Below are positions 18,360-26,047 of a stretch of 64,000 bases of DNA, piece after piece. Every line of letters begins with the position of its first letter. Within the stretch, counting starts at the first letter, position 1. Under the pieces are notes generated by a model. That model was not told the origin of the DNA and did no database searches. It worked only from the letters and a program-made list of their open reading frames with translations. The DNA comes from Bacteroidales bacterium (GTDB taxonomy: Bacteria > Bacteroidota > Bacteroidia > Bacteroidales > UBA932). The stretch lies in assembly GCA_017477465.1 (NCBI GenBank), contig JAFUVU010000046.1, positions 1 to 64,000 of the forward strand, read 5' to 3'. The translations under genes and the position numbers were made by a program.

Positions 18360-20858
18360 ATGAAGAAACTGGACCAGTTCATATTGAAATCCTTTGTGGG
18401 ACCGTTCTTTGCGATCCTGGGGATTGTCACGTTCATACTGGTGATGCAGTTTCTTTGGCTCTACATTGACGAGCTGGTAGGCAAAGGCTTGGAATTCAAG
18501 GTGATACTGGAATTCCTGATGTGGGGCAGCTTCCAGACATTGCCGCTTGCAATTCCTCTGGCTACGCTGCTTTCATCGATGATGACCCTCGGCGACATGG
18601 GCGAAAAGTTCGAGCTCACCGCCATCAAGGCCTCCGGCATTTCCCTGTCCCGCGTGCTGCTGCCAATGACGCTGGTCAGCGTGCTCATCGCCATCGGCGC
18701 ATTCTTTGTCGGCGACCGTCTGGTCCCCTACTCCATCAACCAGATTTACACGATGCGCGATGACATCGGCAGGACAAAAAGTGAGATTAAAATCCCCACC
18801 GGAACGTTCTACGACGGCATCGAAGGCTATATCCTGAGGATCGAGAGGCGGGACAAGCACACCGGCATGATGTACAACATCCAGGTGTACGACCACACCG
18901 CCGACAAGGGCAATACCCGCATCACCGTGGCCGACAGCGGCATCATCAAGATGTCCAAGGCAAAGGACTATCTCACTTTCCAGCTCTTCAACGGCATCAA
19001 CTATCAGGAAAACAACACCCGCAAATACCGCGACACCACCCTGGCCCTGCAGCGCATACAGTTCAGCAGCCAGGAAATGGTGATTCCGCTGGAAAACTAT
19101 GCCTACCACCAGTCCGACAGCGCCCGCTACGGAGAGCAGGTACGTTCCATGGAACTCAAAGACCTTATCCACGGTCACGACTCTCTCACCAACCTGGTGA
19201 ATACAGGCACTCTGCGCCATGTGTCGGAGTTCAAGAACCAGTCGTTCATCACTTACCGTACGCAGCTGGATACGGCCTGGCGTGAAAAGGCTACATCCAT
19301 ACTTGAGCCGCCGTCCAATGAGCGCTGGAAATCCCTCAATGAGGAAAAACGCGGCCTTGAGAGCGCCGCATCCAATGCCCGGCAGCTGGAAAGCATAGCC
19401 CGTGGACAGACCATGGAAAGCTACGACTATACCCACATGATATACCGAACCGACGTGGAGATTTGGAAAAAGTTCGCCCAGGCCCTGGCCTGCCTCCTCC
19501 TCTTCTTCATAGGTGCACCAGTGGGCGCGCTCTTGAAAAAGGGCGGTCTGGGGGCTCCGGCCATCATCTCGCTGCTGTTCTTCGTGCTGTACTGGGTCAT
19601 CGACATCACCGGTGAGCGGCTGGCCTCCAACGGGGCTACGACGGCCTTCATCGGGAAGTTCATATCGGCCTTTGTGCTGGCGCCTATCGGCGCGTTCCTG
19701 ACGGTCAAAGCCATCCAGGATTCCAGCCTGTTCAACATGGACGGGCTCAAGAGTTGGCTGCGCAAATTCAAGAGTCAAATCATTCGTATGTTCAAAAAAA
19801 CCAGAATCGTGTATATGGGCACACCGGAATTCTCGGTGGGTCCGCTGGATGCCCTCATCGGGCATGGTTATAAGATAGTCGGCGTAGTTACCGCGCCCGA
19901 CAAGCCCTCCGGCAGGGGGCTCAAGATGAACGAATCGGCAGTTAAGAAATATGCCGTAGAGCATCAGTTGCCGTTGCTTCAGCCCGAAAAGCTTAAGGAC
20001 GAAGCCTTCCTCAAAGACCTTGCCGCCCTTAAGGCCGATCTTTTCGTGGTAGTGGGCTTCCGCATGCTTCCGGAGGTGGTTTGGACTATGCCGAAACTTG
20101 GCACCTTCAACCTGCATGCCGCGCTGCTGCCCCAGTACCGCGGCGCTGCACCTATCAACTGGGCGGTGATCAACGGGGAAAACATCACCGGCGTTACTAC
20201 CTTCATGATAGACAAGCAGATAGACACCGGAGGCATCATCCTGCGCCAGGAATGCCACATCGAGCCCACAGATACGGCAGGCACGGTGCATGACAAACTC
20301 ATGGAACTTGGGTCTGAACTGGTGATTGAGACCGTGGAAGGCATAATCCAGAAGAACGTGGAACTGCGCGTCCAGCGAAGCTTCATCCAAGGTTCAGAGC
20401 TTCTAAAGCCCGCTCCCAAGCTCACCCGCGAGCTACAACACATAGACTGGGCCGACAGCACCCGCCACATCTACAACCTCATCCGCGGCCTGTCGCCGTT
20501 CCCCTGCGCCTTTACGGAGCTGGTGCAGATGCCCGGTCAAGCCGGGCATGACGCAACCGATCGTGGCGTAATGGCCGACTCCGATCGGCCATCTCCGCTG
20601 CAGCTGAAGATCTTCTTCGGGGAGATGCGCATGGACTTGCATGCTGCGCCCGGCACAGTGCTCAGCGACGGCAAGACATACTTTGCCATCGCAACGGAAG
20701 ACGGCGCAATAGCAGTGACCGACCTGCAGCTTGCAGGCAAGAAGCGCATGGATGTGAGAAGCTTCCTGCTTGGATTCCGCAATCCTTGCTCATACAGGGC
20801 TACAATCGGCACTTCAAAGGCCGAGATTGCCAAAGCAGCACCCAATGAAGATGAATAG
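18360..20858 (+). CDS. LptF/LptG-family permease fused to methionyl-tRNA formyltransferase
   Basis: A single frame of 832 residues. Residues 1-476 are a YjgP/YjgQ (LptF/G) permease, which with LptB extracts LPS from the inner membrane. It has three N-terminal membrane segments (about 12-37, 57-78, 100-125), a periplasmic domain and three C-terminal segments. Residues 477-832 begin MFKKTRIVYMGTPEF, the usual start of Fmt, and include NLHAALLPQYRGAAPIN and DTGGIIL, holding the catalytic Asn-His-Asp. No stop separates them. The ATG at 19788 could still give free Fmt. Both LptF/G termini are expected to be cytosolic, so the fusion is topologically sound. Residues about 721-742 are an insertion encoded by a palindromic repeat. 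thiN overlaps its end. Confidence 0.88.
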   Translation: MKKLDQFILKSFVGPFFAILGIVTFILVMQFLWLYIDELVGKGLEFKVILEFLMWGSFQTLPLAIPLATLLSSMMTLGDMGEKFELTAIKASGISLSRVLLPMTLVSVLIAIGAFFVGDRLVPYSINQIYTMRDDIGRTKSEIKIPTGTFYDGIEGYILRIERRDKHTGMMYNIQVYDHTADKGNTRITVADSGIIKMSKAKDYLTFQLFNGINYQENNTRKYRDTTLALQRIQFSSQEMVIPLENYAYHQSDSARYGEQVRSMELKDLIHGHDSLTNLVNTGTLRHVSEFKNQSFITYRTQLDTAWREKATSILEPPSNERWKSLNEEKRGLESAASNARQLESIARGQTMESYDYTHMIYRTDVEIWKKFAQALACLLLFFIGAPVGALLKKGGLGAPAIISLLFFVLYWVIDITGERLASNGATTAFIGKFISAFVLAPIGAFLTVKAIQDSSLFNMDGLKSWLRKFKSQIIRMFKKTRIVYMGTPEFSVGPLDALIGHGYKIVGVVTAPDKPSGRGLKMNESAVKKYAVEHQLPLLQPEKLKDEAFLKDLAALKADLFVVVGFRMLPEVVWTMPKLGTFNLHAALLPQYRGAAPINWAVINGENITGVTTFMIDKQIDTGGIILRQECHIEPTDTAGTVHDKLMELGSELVIETVEGIIQKNVELRVQRSFIQGSELLKPAPKLTRELQHIDWADSTRHIYNLIRGLSPFPCAFTELVQMPGQAGHDATDRGVMADSDRPSPLQLKIFFGEMRMDLHAAPGTVLSDGKTYFAIATEDGAIAVTDLQLAGKKRMDVRSFLLGFRNPCSYRATIGTSKAEIAKAAPNEDE
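20529..20600. repeat. REP-like palindrome inside the Fmt coding region
   Basis: ATGCCCGG-TCAAG-CCGGGCAT (20529-20549) is an 8-bp hairpin, followed by a second palindrome with arms TGGCCGA and TCGGCCA (about 20572-20591). Translated in frame it gives MPGQAGHDATDRGVMADSDR, which has no counterpart in ordinary Fmt between PCAFTELVQ and LQLKIFFGEM. A related hairpin with the same loop lies at 56165-56183. Confidence 0.75.
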
Positions 20859-21492
20859 CATAGTCATCCTATGCGACGGGCTTTTCCCCACTGAGCCGTA
20901 TCCGCTGTATCTGCTGGATTCGGCCCCGGGTGTCGTGTGCTGCGACGGGGCGCTTCTGAAGTACCTGGAGCACTGCCCCGGACGCAAACCGCTTGCCGTT
21001 GTCGGCGATATGGATTCCCTTTCGGCCGAGGTGCAGGAAGCCTACAGCGACATCCTGGTCTATGTGGCCGAACAGGACGACAATGACATGACCAAAGCCA
21101 TGCGCTGGGTACTGAGCGAGCATCCGGAAGTAACTGAAATTGTGATTCTTGGCGCCACCGGGCTCAGGGAAGACCATACCATCGGCAATCTTGGACTGCT
21201 CATGGAATACACCAGGCTGTTCGAGCTTGGAGAGCGCAAGGTGAGCATTGTTTCAGATTACGGGAGCGCATTTGCCATCACCGACAGCTGCGACCTCCAC
21301 CTTGGCGAAGGCCGGCGCTTCTCCTTCTTCACTGCCGACAATTCCCTCCGCGTCACCTCCACCGGATTGCAGTGGCCTCTGGACGAGGTGGTTTTCGACG
21401 CATGGTGGAAGGCCACCCTCAACCGTACCACCGAGCCAATCGTCACGCTGCATTTCTCTCACCCGTCACCCGCCCTGGTGATTATCGACTGA
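20845..21492 (+). CDS. thiN: Thiamine pyrophosphokinase
   Basis: A 215-residue cytosolic enzyme converting thiamine to thiamine diphosphate (EC 2.7.6.2). The family motifs VVGDMDSL, QDDNDMTKAM and GATGLREDHTIGNL are all visible, as is the C-terminal beta-rich binding domain. The start is MKMNSIVILCDG at 20845 (or the second Met at 20851), overlapping the preceding gene by 8-14 nt. The longer frame back to 20770 lies entirely in fmt and is rejected. It is the last gene before a bidirectional terminator. Confidence 0.93.
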   Translation: MKMNSIVILCDGLFPTEPYPLYLLDSAPGVVCCDGALLKYLEHCPGRKPLAVVGDMDSLSAEVQEAYSDILVYVAEQDDNDMTKAMRWVLSEHPEVTEIVILGATGLREDHTIGNLGLLMEYTRLFELGERKVSIVSDYGSAFAITDSCDLHLGEGRRFSFFTADNSLRVTSTGLQWPLDEVVFDAWWKATLNRTTEPIVTLHFSHPSPALVIID

Positions 21493-21530
21493 GGCCCCGT
21501 GAAATGTAAGTTATTAACAGTAAGTATCTT

Positions 21531-21572
21531 ACATAAAAACCTCTATGTAAAGTTGCATAGAGGTTTTTATGT
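21531..21572. terminator. Bidirectional terminator between thiN and trpB
   Basis: A perfect 17-bp stem (ACATAAAAACCTCTATG and its complement) with an 8-nt loop. A and T tracts on both sides make it functional on both strands, fitting two convergent genes. Confidence 0.92.
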
Positions 21573-21599
21573 AAAACTCTCATCATCAGCCGTTTACAT

Positions 21600-22985
21600 T
21601 TAACGGAAAGAAGTCGCGGCAGATTGGTTGAGGGCATCGGCACTCTTGATGAATTTGGCAAGGTCTTCGTCTGAGACGTGGTAATTCTGCATTTCGCCCG
21701 AGAAATACTGGTCGTAGGCGCTCATGTCCACAAAACCGTGACCGGAGAGGTTGAAGAGGATGGTCTTGGCTTCGCCGGTCTCCTTGCACTTGAGGGCCTC
21801 CTGGATGGTGGCGGCAATGGCGTGGCAAGATTCCGGGGCGGGGATGATGCCTTCCGTGCGGGCGAAGAGGACACCGGCGGCGAAGGAATCCTTCTGTTCG
21901 ATATCCACAGCCTCCATGAAGCCGTCCTTCATCAGCTGCGAAAGGATGACGCCTGCACCGTGGTAACGGAGGCCGCCGGCATGGATGGAAGCCGGTTTGA
22001 AGGTATGGCCCAGCGTGTACATGGGGAGGAGCGGGGTCATGCCTGCCTCGTCGCCGAAGTCATACTCGAACTTGCCGCGGGTGAGTTTGGGGCAGGAATA
22101 AGGTTCAGCCGCAATGAAACGGGTTTTCTTGCCGTCCTGGATATTGTGGCGCATGAAAGGATATGCAATGCCGGAGAAGTTGGAACCGCCGCCGAAGCAT
22201 GCAATCACAATGTCGGGATACTCTCCTGCAAGTTCCATCTGCTTCTCCGCCTCAAGGCCGATGATGCTCTGATGCAGGCACACGTGATTGAGCACGGAAC
22301 CGAGGGCATATTTGCAGTTAGGTGTGCTCACAGCCAATTCGATAGCCTCGGAAATTGCGCAGCCCAGGGAGCCTTGGTCGTTGGGGTTGCGGGTGATGAT
22401 ATCCTTGCCGGCGCGGGTTGACATGGAAGGGGAAGGAGTGATGGCCGCGCCGAAGGTTTGCATGATGCTGCGACGGTAAGGCTTCTGCTCATAGCTCACC
22501 TTAACCATGTAAACGGCGCAGTCAATGCCGAATTTCTTGGTGGCATAGCTGAGCGCTCCGCCCCACTGACCCGCACCGGTTTCAGTTGTAAGATTGGTTA
22601 CGCCCTGCTCTTTGGCGTAGTATGCCTGGGCGATGGCGCTATTGAGTTTGTGGCTGCCTGCAGGGCTAACGCTTTCGTTTTTGAAATAGATGTGCGCGGG
22701 CGTGCCAAGGGCTTCTTCAAGTTCATAAGCACGCACAAGCGGGGTGCAGCGATAGGCGGCATACTGCTCGCGTACAGGCTCAGGGATGGGAATCCACTCA
22801 TCGGTCTGGTTGAGTTCCTGGTCGGCGCAGGCTTTGCAGAAGATGGGATACAGGTCTTCAGGCTTGAGGGGCTGCTTTGTGGCGGGATTCAGGAACGGCA
22901 GCGGCTTGTTGGGCATGATGGCCTGGATGTTGAAATAATGAGTGGGAATTTCGCTCTCCGGGAGCAAGTACTTTTTCTGTCTCAT
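21600..22985 (-). CDS. trpB: TrpB-like tryptophan synthase beta chain (TrpB2 type)
   Basis: A 461-residue PLP enzyme of the long TrpB2 branch, which condenses indole with serine to tryptophan. The PLP lysine is in NESVSPAGSHKLNSA, the phosphate loop is CFGGGSNFSGIAYPF, and the N-terminal extension (about 1-85) is typical of TrpB2. No trpA or other trp gene is beside it, so it may salvage free indole. Its 5' leader encodes a peptide with tandem Trp codons and an attenuator, which strongly supports a role in tryptophan supply. The ATG at 22985 is used. Confidence 0.95.
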   Translation of the reverse strand: MRQKKYLLPESEIPTHYFNIQAIMPNKPLPFLNPATKQPLKPEDLYPIFCKACADQELNQTDEWIPIPEPVREQYAAYRCTPLVRAYELEEALGTPAHIYFKNESVSPAGSHKLNSAIAQAYYAKEQGVTNLTTETGAGQWGGALSYATKKFGIDCAVYMVKVSYEQKPYRRSIMQTFGAAITPSPSMSTRAGKDIITRNPNDQGSLGCAISEAIELAVSTPNCKYALGSVLNHVCLHQSIIGLEAEKQMELAGEYPDIVIACFGGGSNFSGIAYPFMRHNIQDGKKTRFIAAEPYSCPKLTRGKFEYDFGDEAGMTPLLPMYTLGHTFKPASIHAGGLRYHGAGVILSQLMKDGFMEAVDIEQKDSFAAGVLFARTEGIIPAPESCHAIAATIQEALKCKETGEAKTILFNLSGHGFVDMSAYDQYFSGEMQNYHVSDEDLAKFIKSADALNQSAATSFR

Positions 22986-23019
22986 GGTATCTATTCATTA
23001 AGGTTTATGTTCTAACTCA

Positions 23020-23092
23020 AATAAACTGCTTCAACGCTCCTGTCGCTCCGCGACTCTATTCCGGGCAAATGTCGCTTATGAAGCAGCTTATT
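23020..23092. repeat. 14-bp inverted repeat in the trpB leader
   Basis: AATAAACTGCTTCA (23020-23033) and TGAAGCAGCTTATT (23079-23092) are complementary except for one position. They flank 45 nt that include a GTCGCTCCGCGAC hairpin. It lies between attenuator and start codon and may be another small palindromic element or influence translation. Confidence 0.6.
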
Positions 23093-23098
23093 TTTCAT

Positions 23099-23128
23099 AA
23101 AAAAAGGCCTGCTGTAAGTCAGCAGGCC
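23099..23128 (-). terminator. trp attenuator terminator
   Basis: On the minus strand GGCCTGCTG-ACTTA-CAGCAGGCC followed by seven T residues is an intrinsic terminator located 34 nt after the leader-peptide stop. Its GACTTACAG segment is the exact complement of CTGTAAGTC at the end of the leader peptide, so a stalled ribosome allows an antiterminator. Confidence 0.88.
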
Positions 23129-23161
23129 AGGTCTATGGATTAATAACTACGGCAAAGCGAC

Positions 23162-23212
23162 TTACAGGATTGAGCTGTAAGTGCGCCACCAGTTATTATT
23201 GTTCTTTCTCAT
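23162..23212 (-). CDS. trpL: trp leader peptide
   Basis: The 16-residue open frame MRKNNNNWWRTYSSIL has two adjacent Trp codons (TGG TGG). The RNA just after them, ACTTACAG, pairs with CTGTAAGT at the stop codon (pause hairpin 1:2). The latter segment instead pairs with GACTTACAG of the downstream terminator (antiterminator 2:3). This is the standard layout of ribosome-mediated trp attenuation. It starts 9 nt after a -7 element. Too short for usual gene finders. Confidence 0.85.
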   Translation of the reverse strand: MRKNNNNWWRTYSSIL

Positions 23213-23220
23213 TGCTTTTG

Positions 23221-23252
23221 CAAAGATGCGAAAGTGGAATGATAAATCCAAA
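23221..23252 (-). promoter_or_regulatory. Promoter of the trp leader and trpB
   Basis: On the minus strand TTTG (23249-23252) and CATCTTTG (23221-23228) are 20 nt apart; only the first base of the -7 box departs from consensus. The leader-peptide ATG at 23212 follows closely. Confidence 0.7.
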
Positions 23253-23266
23253 TCTTTTTAAAAAAT

Positions 23267-24040
23267 TTATTTCAGGGCTGCTATCTGGTCCAGCAGAGGG
23301 GCAGTCCACTCGTGGGAGGCGGTAATGAAGTTGGCCTCTACGAAGGCGTTCACGGCGGTGCAGACAAACAGGAGGATAATGATGGTAGCCACCACGGTGC
23401 CAATCACTTTGAGGCGGACCAGCCATTTTTTGTTATTCCAGCCGATGGTCTGGAACATGCTCCAGAAACCGTGGTTCAGGTGCAGCCAGATGGCCACGAA
23501 CCAGACAATGTACAGGGCCAGGACCCACCAGTGGCGGAAGGTGGCGATGAGCAGGTAGTAGGGGTTCTCGGCTTCTCCACCGATAAACTCCTGCAGCTGC
23601 ATCTTGGCCCAGAAGTGGGTGAGGTGGAAGGCCAGGAAGCCCAGCACGATGATACCCAGGACGAACATATTCTTGGCGCTCCAGCTGTCGTTCTTGGCTT
23701 TGGAGGCTACCTCGTAACGTTTGACGCCGCCTCTGCGCTGGAAATTCTGCACGCTGAGCCAGATGCCGTAAACGATGTGGATGAGGAAGCCGAGGGCCAG
23801 GATGGGCACCATGATGTCAATCACCGGGGAGGACATGAAGTCGCAACCCAGCTGGAACCAGCCGTCACCGTGCGTGTAGGGCATGTTGTCTGCCGCCACT
23901 TTGCCGAAATTGCCTTTCAGGGAGTCGATGACTGAGAAGAAGTTGATGGTGCCATGAAGTAGCAGGAAGATGATGAGGAAAGCGCCGGAAACGCTTTGGA
24001 TGAACTTCTTGCCGATTGAAGAGGTCAGGAAATTAGCCAT
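23267..24040 (-). CDS. sdhC: Succinate dehydrogenase/fumarate reductase cytochrome b subunit
   Basis: A 257-residue integral membrane subunit of the Bacteroidota-type (SdhC/FrdC, dihaem b) family that binds haem b and quinone. Five membrane segments are visible (about 15-35, 75-97, 122-143, 166-190, 206-230), with candidate haem histidines in FLLLHGTINF, FLIHIVYG, AFHLTHFW and LHLNHGFW. In related genomes the flavoprotein and iron-sulfur genes follow directly; here the trp leader promoter follows instead, so sdhC is separated from its partners. Start chosen at the ATG at 24040, with a -7 box TATATTTG at 24070-24077 upstream. Confidence 0.93.
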   Translation of the reverse strand: MANFLTSSIGKKFIQSVSGAFLIIFLLLHGTINFFSVIDSLKGNFGKVAADNMPYTHGDGWFQLGCDFMSSPVIDIMVPILALGFLIHIVYGIWLSVQNFQRRGGVKRYEVASKAKNDSWSAKNMFVLGIIVLGFLAFHLTHFWAKMQLQEFIGGEAENPYYLLIATFRHWWVLALYIVWFVAIWLHLNHGFWSMFQTIGWNNKKWLVRLKVIGTVVATIIILLFVCTAVNAFVEANFITASHEWTAPLLDQIAALK

Positions 24041-24069
24041 ATAGTCTTTTTACTTGTTGTTCAATTATG

Positions 24070-24118
24070 CAAATATAGGAATCTTTCTTGGATTTCTCCC
24101 ACTATTTAGATACTTTTG
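24070..24118. promoter_or_regulatory. Divergent sdhC/pyrH promoter boxes
   Basis: The minus-strand box TATATTTG (24070-24077) faces sdhC. The plus-strand box TACTTTTG (24111-24118), with CTTG 20 nt upstream (24087-24090), faces pyrH. Confidence 0.55.
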
Positions 24119-24131
24119 TTTGTGAATTAAA

Positions 24132-24845
24132 ATGGAAACTATGTATAAACGTGTACTTTTGAAACTCTCCGGCGAAAGCCTGGGCGGCCCTGCAGGAAAG
24201 GGACTTGATACTGAATGGCTTGAAAAATATGCAAAAGAGATTGCCGCGGCGGCCAAAGCCGGCCTGCAGATAGCCATAGTTAACGGCGGCGGCAACATCT
24301 TCCGCGGCCTGCAAGGCGCATCCAAGGGCTTCGACAGAGTGGACGGCGACAAGATGGGAATGCTGGCAACCGTCATCAATTCCCTGGCCCTGAGCATGTT
24401 CATAAAGGCCGAAGGCGTGGACGCAGTAGTGTTCACCTCAACCCCCATGGAACCACATGCCAAGTACTACATGAGAGACGATGCCGTAAAAGTCCTGGAA
24501 AAAGGCGGCGTAGCCCTCATCGCGGGCGGCACCGGCAACCCGTTCTTCACAACCGACAGCGGCGCAGCCCTAAGGGCTCTGGAAATAGGTGCCGACGCCC
24601 TTCTGAAAGGTACCAGGGTGGACGGCGTCTATACGGCCGATCCTGAAAAGGACCCCACCGCAACAAAATACGACTCGCTGAGCTTCGACGAAGCCATCTC
24701 CAAACATCTGAAAGTGATGGACCAGACAGCCTACGCCCTCTGCGCCGACGGCGGCATGCCCATCATAGTCTTCGACATGAACGCCACAGGCAACCTCACC
24801 CGCCTCCTCGCCGGCGAAAAGGTCGGCACTCTGGTACATCCTTAA
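24132..24845 (+). CDS. pyrH: UMP kinase
   Basis: A 237-residue cytosolic kinase of the amino-acid kinase fold that phosphorylates UMP to UDP. Motifs KLSGESLGG, NGGGNIFRG, GTGNPFFTTDSGAALRA and GVYTADPEKDP are typical. The ATG at 24141 (MYKRVLLKL) is an alternative start close to other family members. A secreted esterase gene follows at 10 nt. Confidence 0.97.
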   Translation: METMYKRVLLKLSGESLGGPAGKGLDTEWLEKYAKEIAAAAKAGLQIAIVNGGGNIFRGLQGASKGFDRVDGDKMGMLATVINSLALSMFIKAEGVDAVVFTSTPMEPHAKYYMRDDAVKVLEKGGVALIAGGTGNPFFTTDSGAALRALEIGADALLKGTRVDGVYTADPEKDPTATKYDSLSFDEAISKHLKVMDQTAYALCADGGMPIIVFDMNATGNLTRLLAGEKVGTLVHP

Positions 24846-24855
24846 AATACCTCAC

Positions 24856-25710
24856 ATGAAAAGAATCGTCCTGGCGCTGGCACTGGCACTGGCCTGCACA
24901 GTGTCGTTTGCACAAAGCAAAATAATCACCGAAAGCATCCAAAGCAAGTATCTTGGCTGCGAGCAGAAGTACAACGTTTACCTTCCGGACGGCTACGACG
25001 CCTCCGTATCCTACCCTGTAGTGTATCTGCTTCACGGCCTGTGGGGCTGCTATAAGGACTGGGCCGGGACAGGACGCATGAAAGACGTAGTGGATCCGCT
25101 GATCGCCTCCGGCGAAATCGTCCCCATGGTCATAGTGATGCCAAATGCAGGCGACGCCGACGTACACAATTACCAGAACGGCTATTTCAACGTAAAAGAC
25201 TGGCCCTACGAAGATTTCTTCTTCCAGGAATTCACGCATGAGGTGGAGACCCGCTTCCACTGCGGCGGCAGCAAGGGCAGGCGCGCCATCATGGGCCTTT
25301 CAATGGGCGGCGGCGGTTCGATAGTCTATGCCCAAAGACATCCCGAGATGTTCTCCAGCAGCTACGGCATGAGCGCCTGGCTGGACAACAAACACCGCGA
25401 AGTGCGCGGCGCAGAACTGGAAGGCAGCAAGCTAATCCTCACTGACCAGTCTGTCCGCGAGCACTCCGCCCCGGATTTCATAGAGAAGGCCGATGAAGCC
25501 ACCATCGGCAAGCTGAAAAGCGTCAAATGGTTCCTTGACTGCGGCGATGACGACGGCCTGATGCCGCTCTCGGTGGACCTATACCTGAAAATGCGCAAGG
25601 CCGGCATCCCGGCACAGCTTCGCATAAGAGACGGAGGGCACACCTGGGAATACTGGCACACGGCACTTTACACCGCTCTCCCCTTTGCCAGCCGCAACTT
25701 CTCCCTTTAG
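24856..25710 (+). CDS. Secreted alpha/beta-hydrolase esterase (esterase D/feruloyl-esterase-like)
   Basis: A 284-residue protein with a signal peptide (cleavage near SFA-Q) and an alpha/beta-hydrolase fold. The nucleophile is Ser in GLSMGGGG (about 155), the acid is probably Asp in DCGDDDG and the base is His in GGHTWEYW. The oxyanion region VVYLLHGLWG is present. The family includes acetyl- and feruloyl-esterases and S-formylglutathione hydrolases; the export signal favours ester removal from glycans. It is 10 nt after pyrH, and a REP element lies downstream. Confidence 0.88.
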   Translation: MKRIVLALALALACTVSFAQSKIITESIQSKYLGCEQKYNVYLPDGYDASVSYPVVYLLHGLWGCYKDWAGTGRMKDVVDPLIASGEIVPMVIVMPNAGDADVHNYQNGYFNVKDWPYEDFFFQEFTHEVETRFHCGGSKGRRAIMGLSMGGGGSIVYAQRHPEMFSSSYGMSAWLDNKHREVRGAELEGSKLILTDQSVREHSAPDFIEKADEATIGKLKSVKWFLDCGDDDGLMPLSVDLYLKMRKAGIPAQLRIRDGGHTWEYWHTALYTALPFASRNFSL

Positions 25711-25870
25711 GCGCAAAGCCGGCCGTTTCTCCAGCTGGAGGAAGAAACTCCCTCTGCTCCTTTCTCCAGCTTTTCCGTCCCATTACACCTACGCCCCCAC
25801 CCTTTCCTCCTCCACGCGATATTTCTTCGGCCGATAGCGTTTTCTTTATTTAGCTGAAAATCAACACATT
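25711..25870. other. Intergenic stretch between esterase and left REP
   Basis: No gene is supported here. It contains only the short palindrome TCTCCAGCTGGAG near 25729-25741. With the REP and the untranslated start of the transposase unit, the gene-free stretch reaches 26047. Confidence 0.5.
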
Positions 25871-25947
25871 AACGAGTTTTCTCCCGGCGGTTTTGCCGGG
25901 AGAAAACTCGTTAAAATTCACAGTATGAGCCACTTACGAAAAACGGG
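25871..25947. repeat. REP-like hairpin left of the transposase
   Basis: A perfect 18-bp stem AACGAGTTTTCTCCCGGC (25871-25888) and its complement (25895-25912) surround a GGTTTT loop. A tail TTAAAATTCACAGTATGA, then CACTTACGAAAAAC, follows. Hairpin core and tail are repeated in the same orientation right of the transposase gene (27031-27104). Confidence 0.88.
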
Positions 25948-26047
25948 AGAAAAAGGAATTGCCGGACAGCGGTTTTGTTTTCTCAAAAAAGCTTCCGATA
26001 TTCGCAGAAGAGCTGTGATTCTGCAGTTCAATTACAAGCAGCACGTC

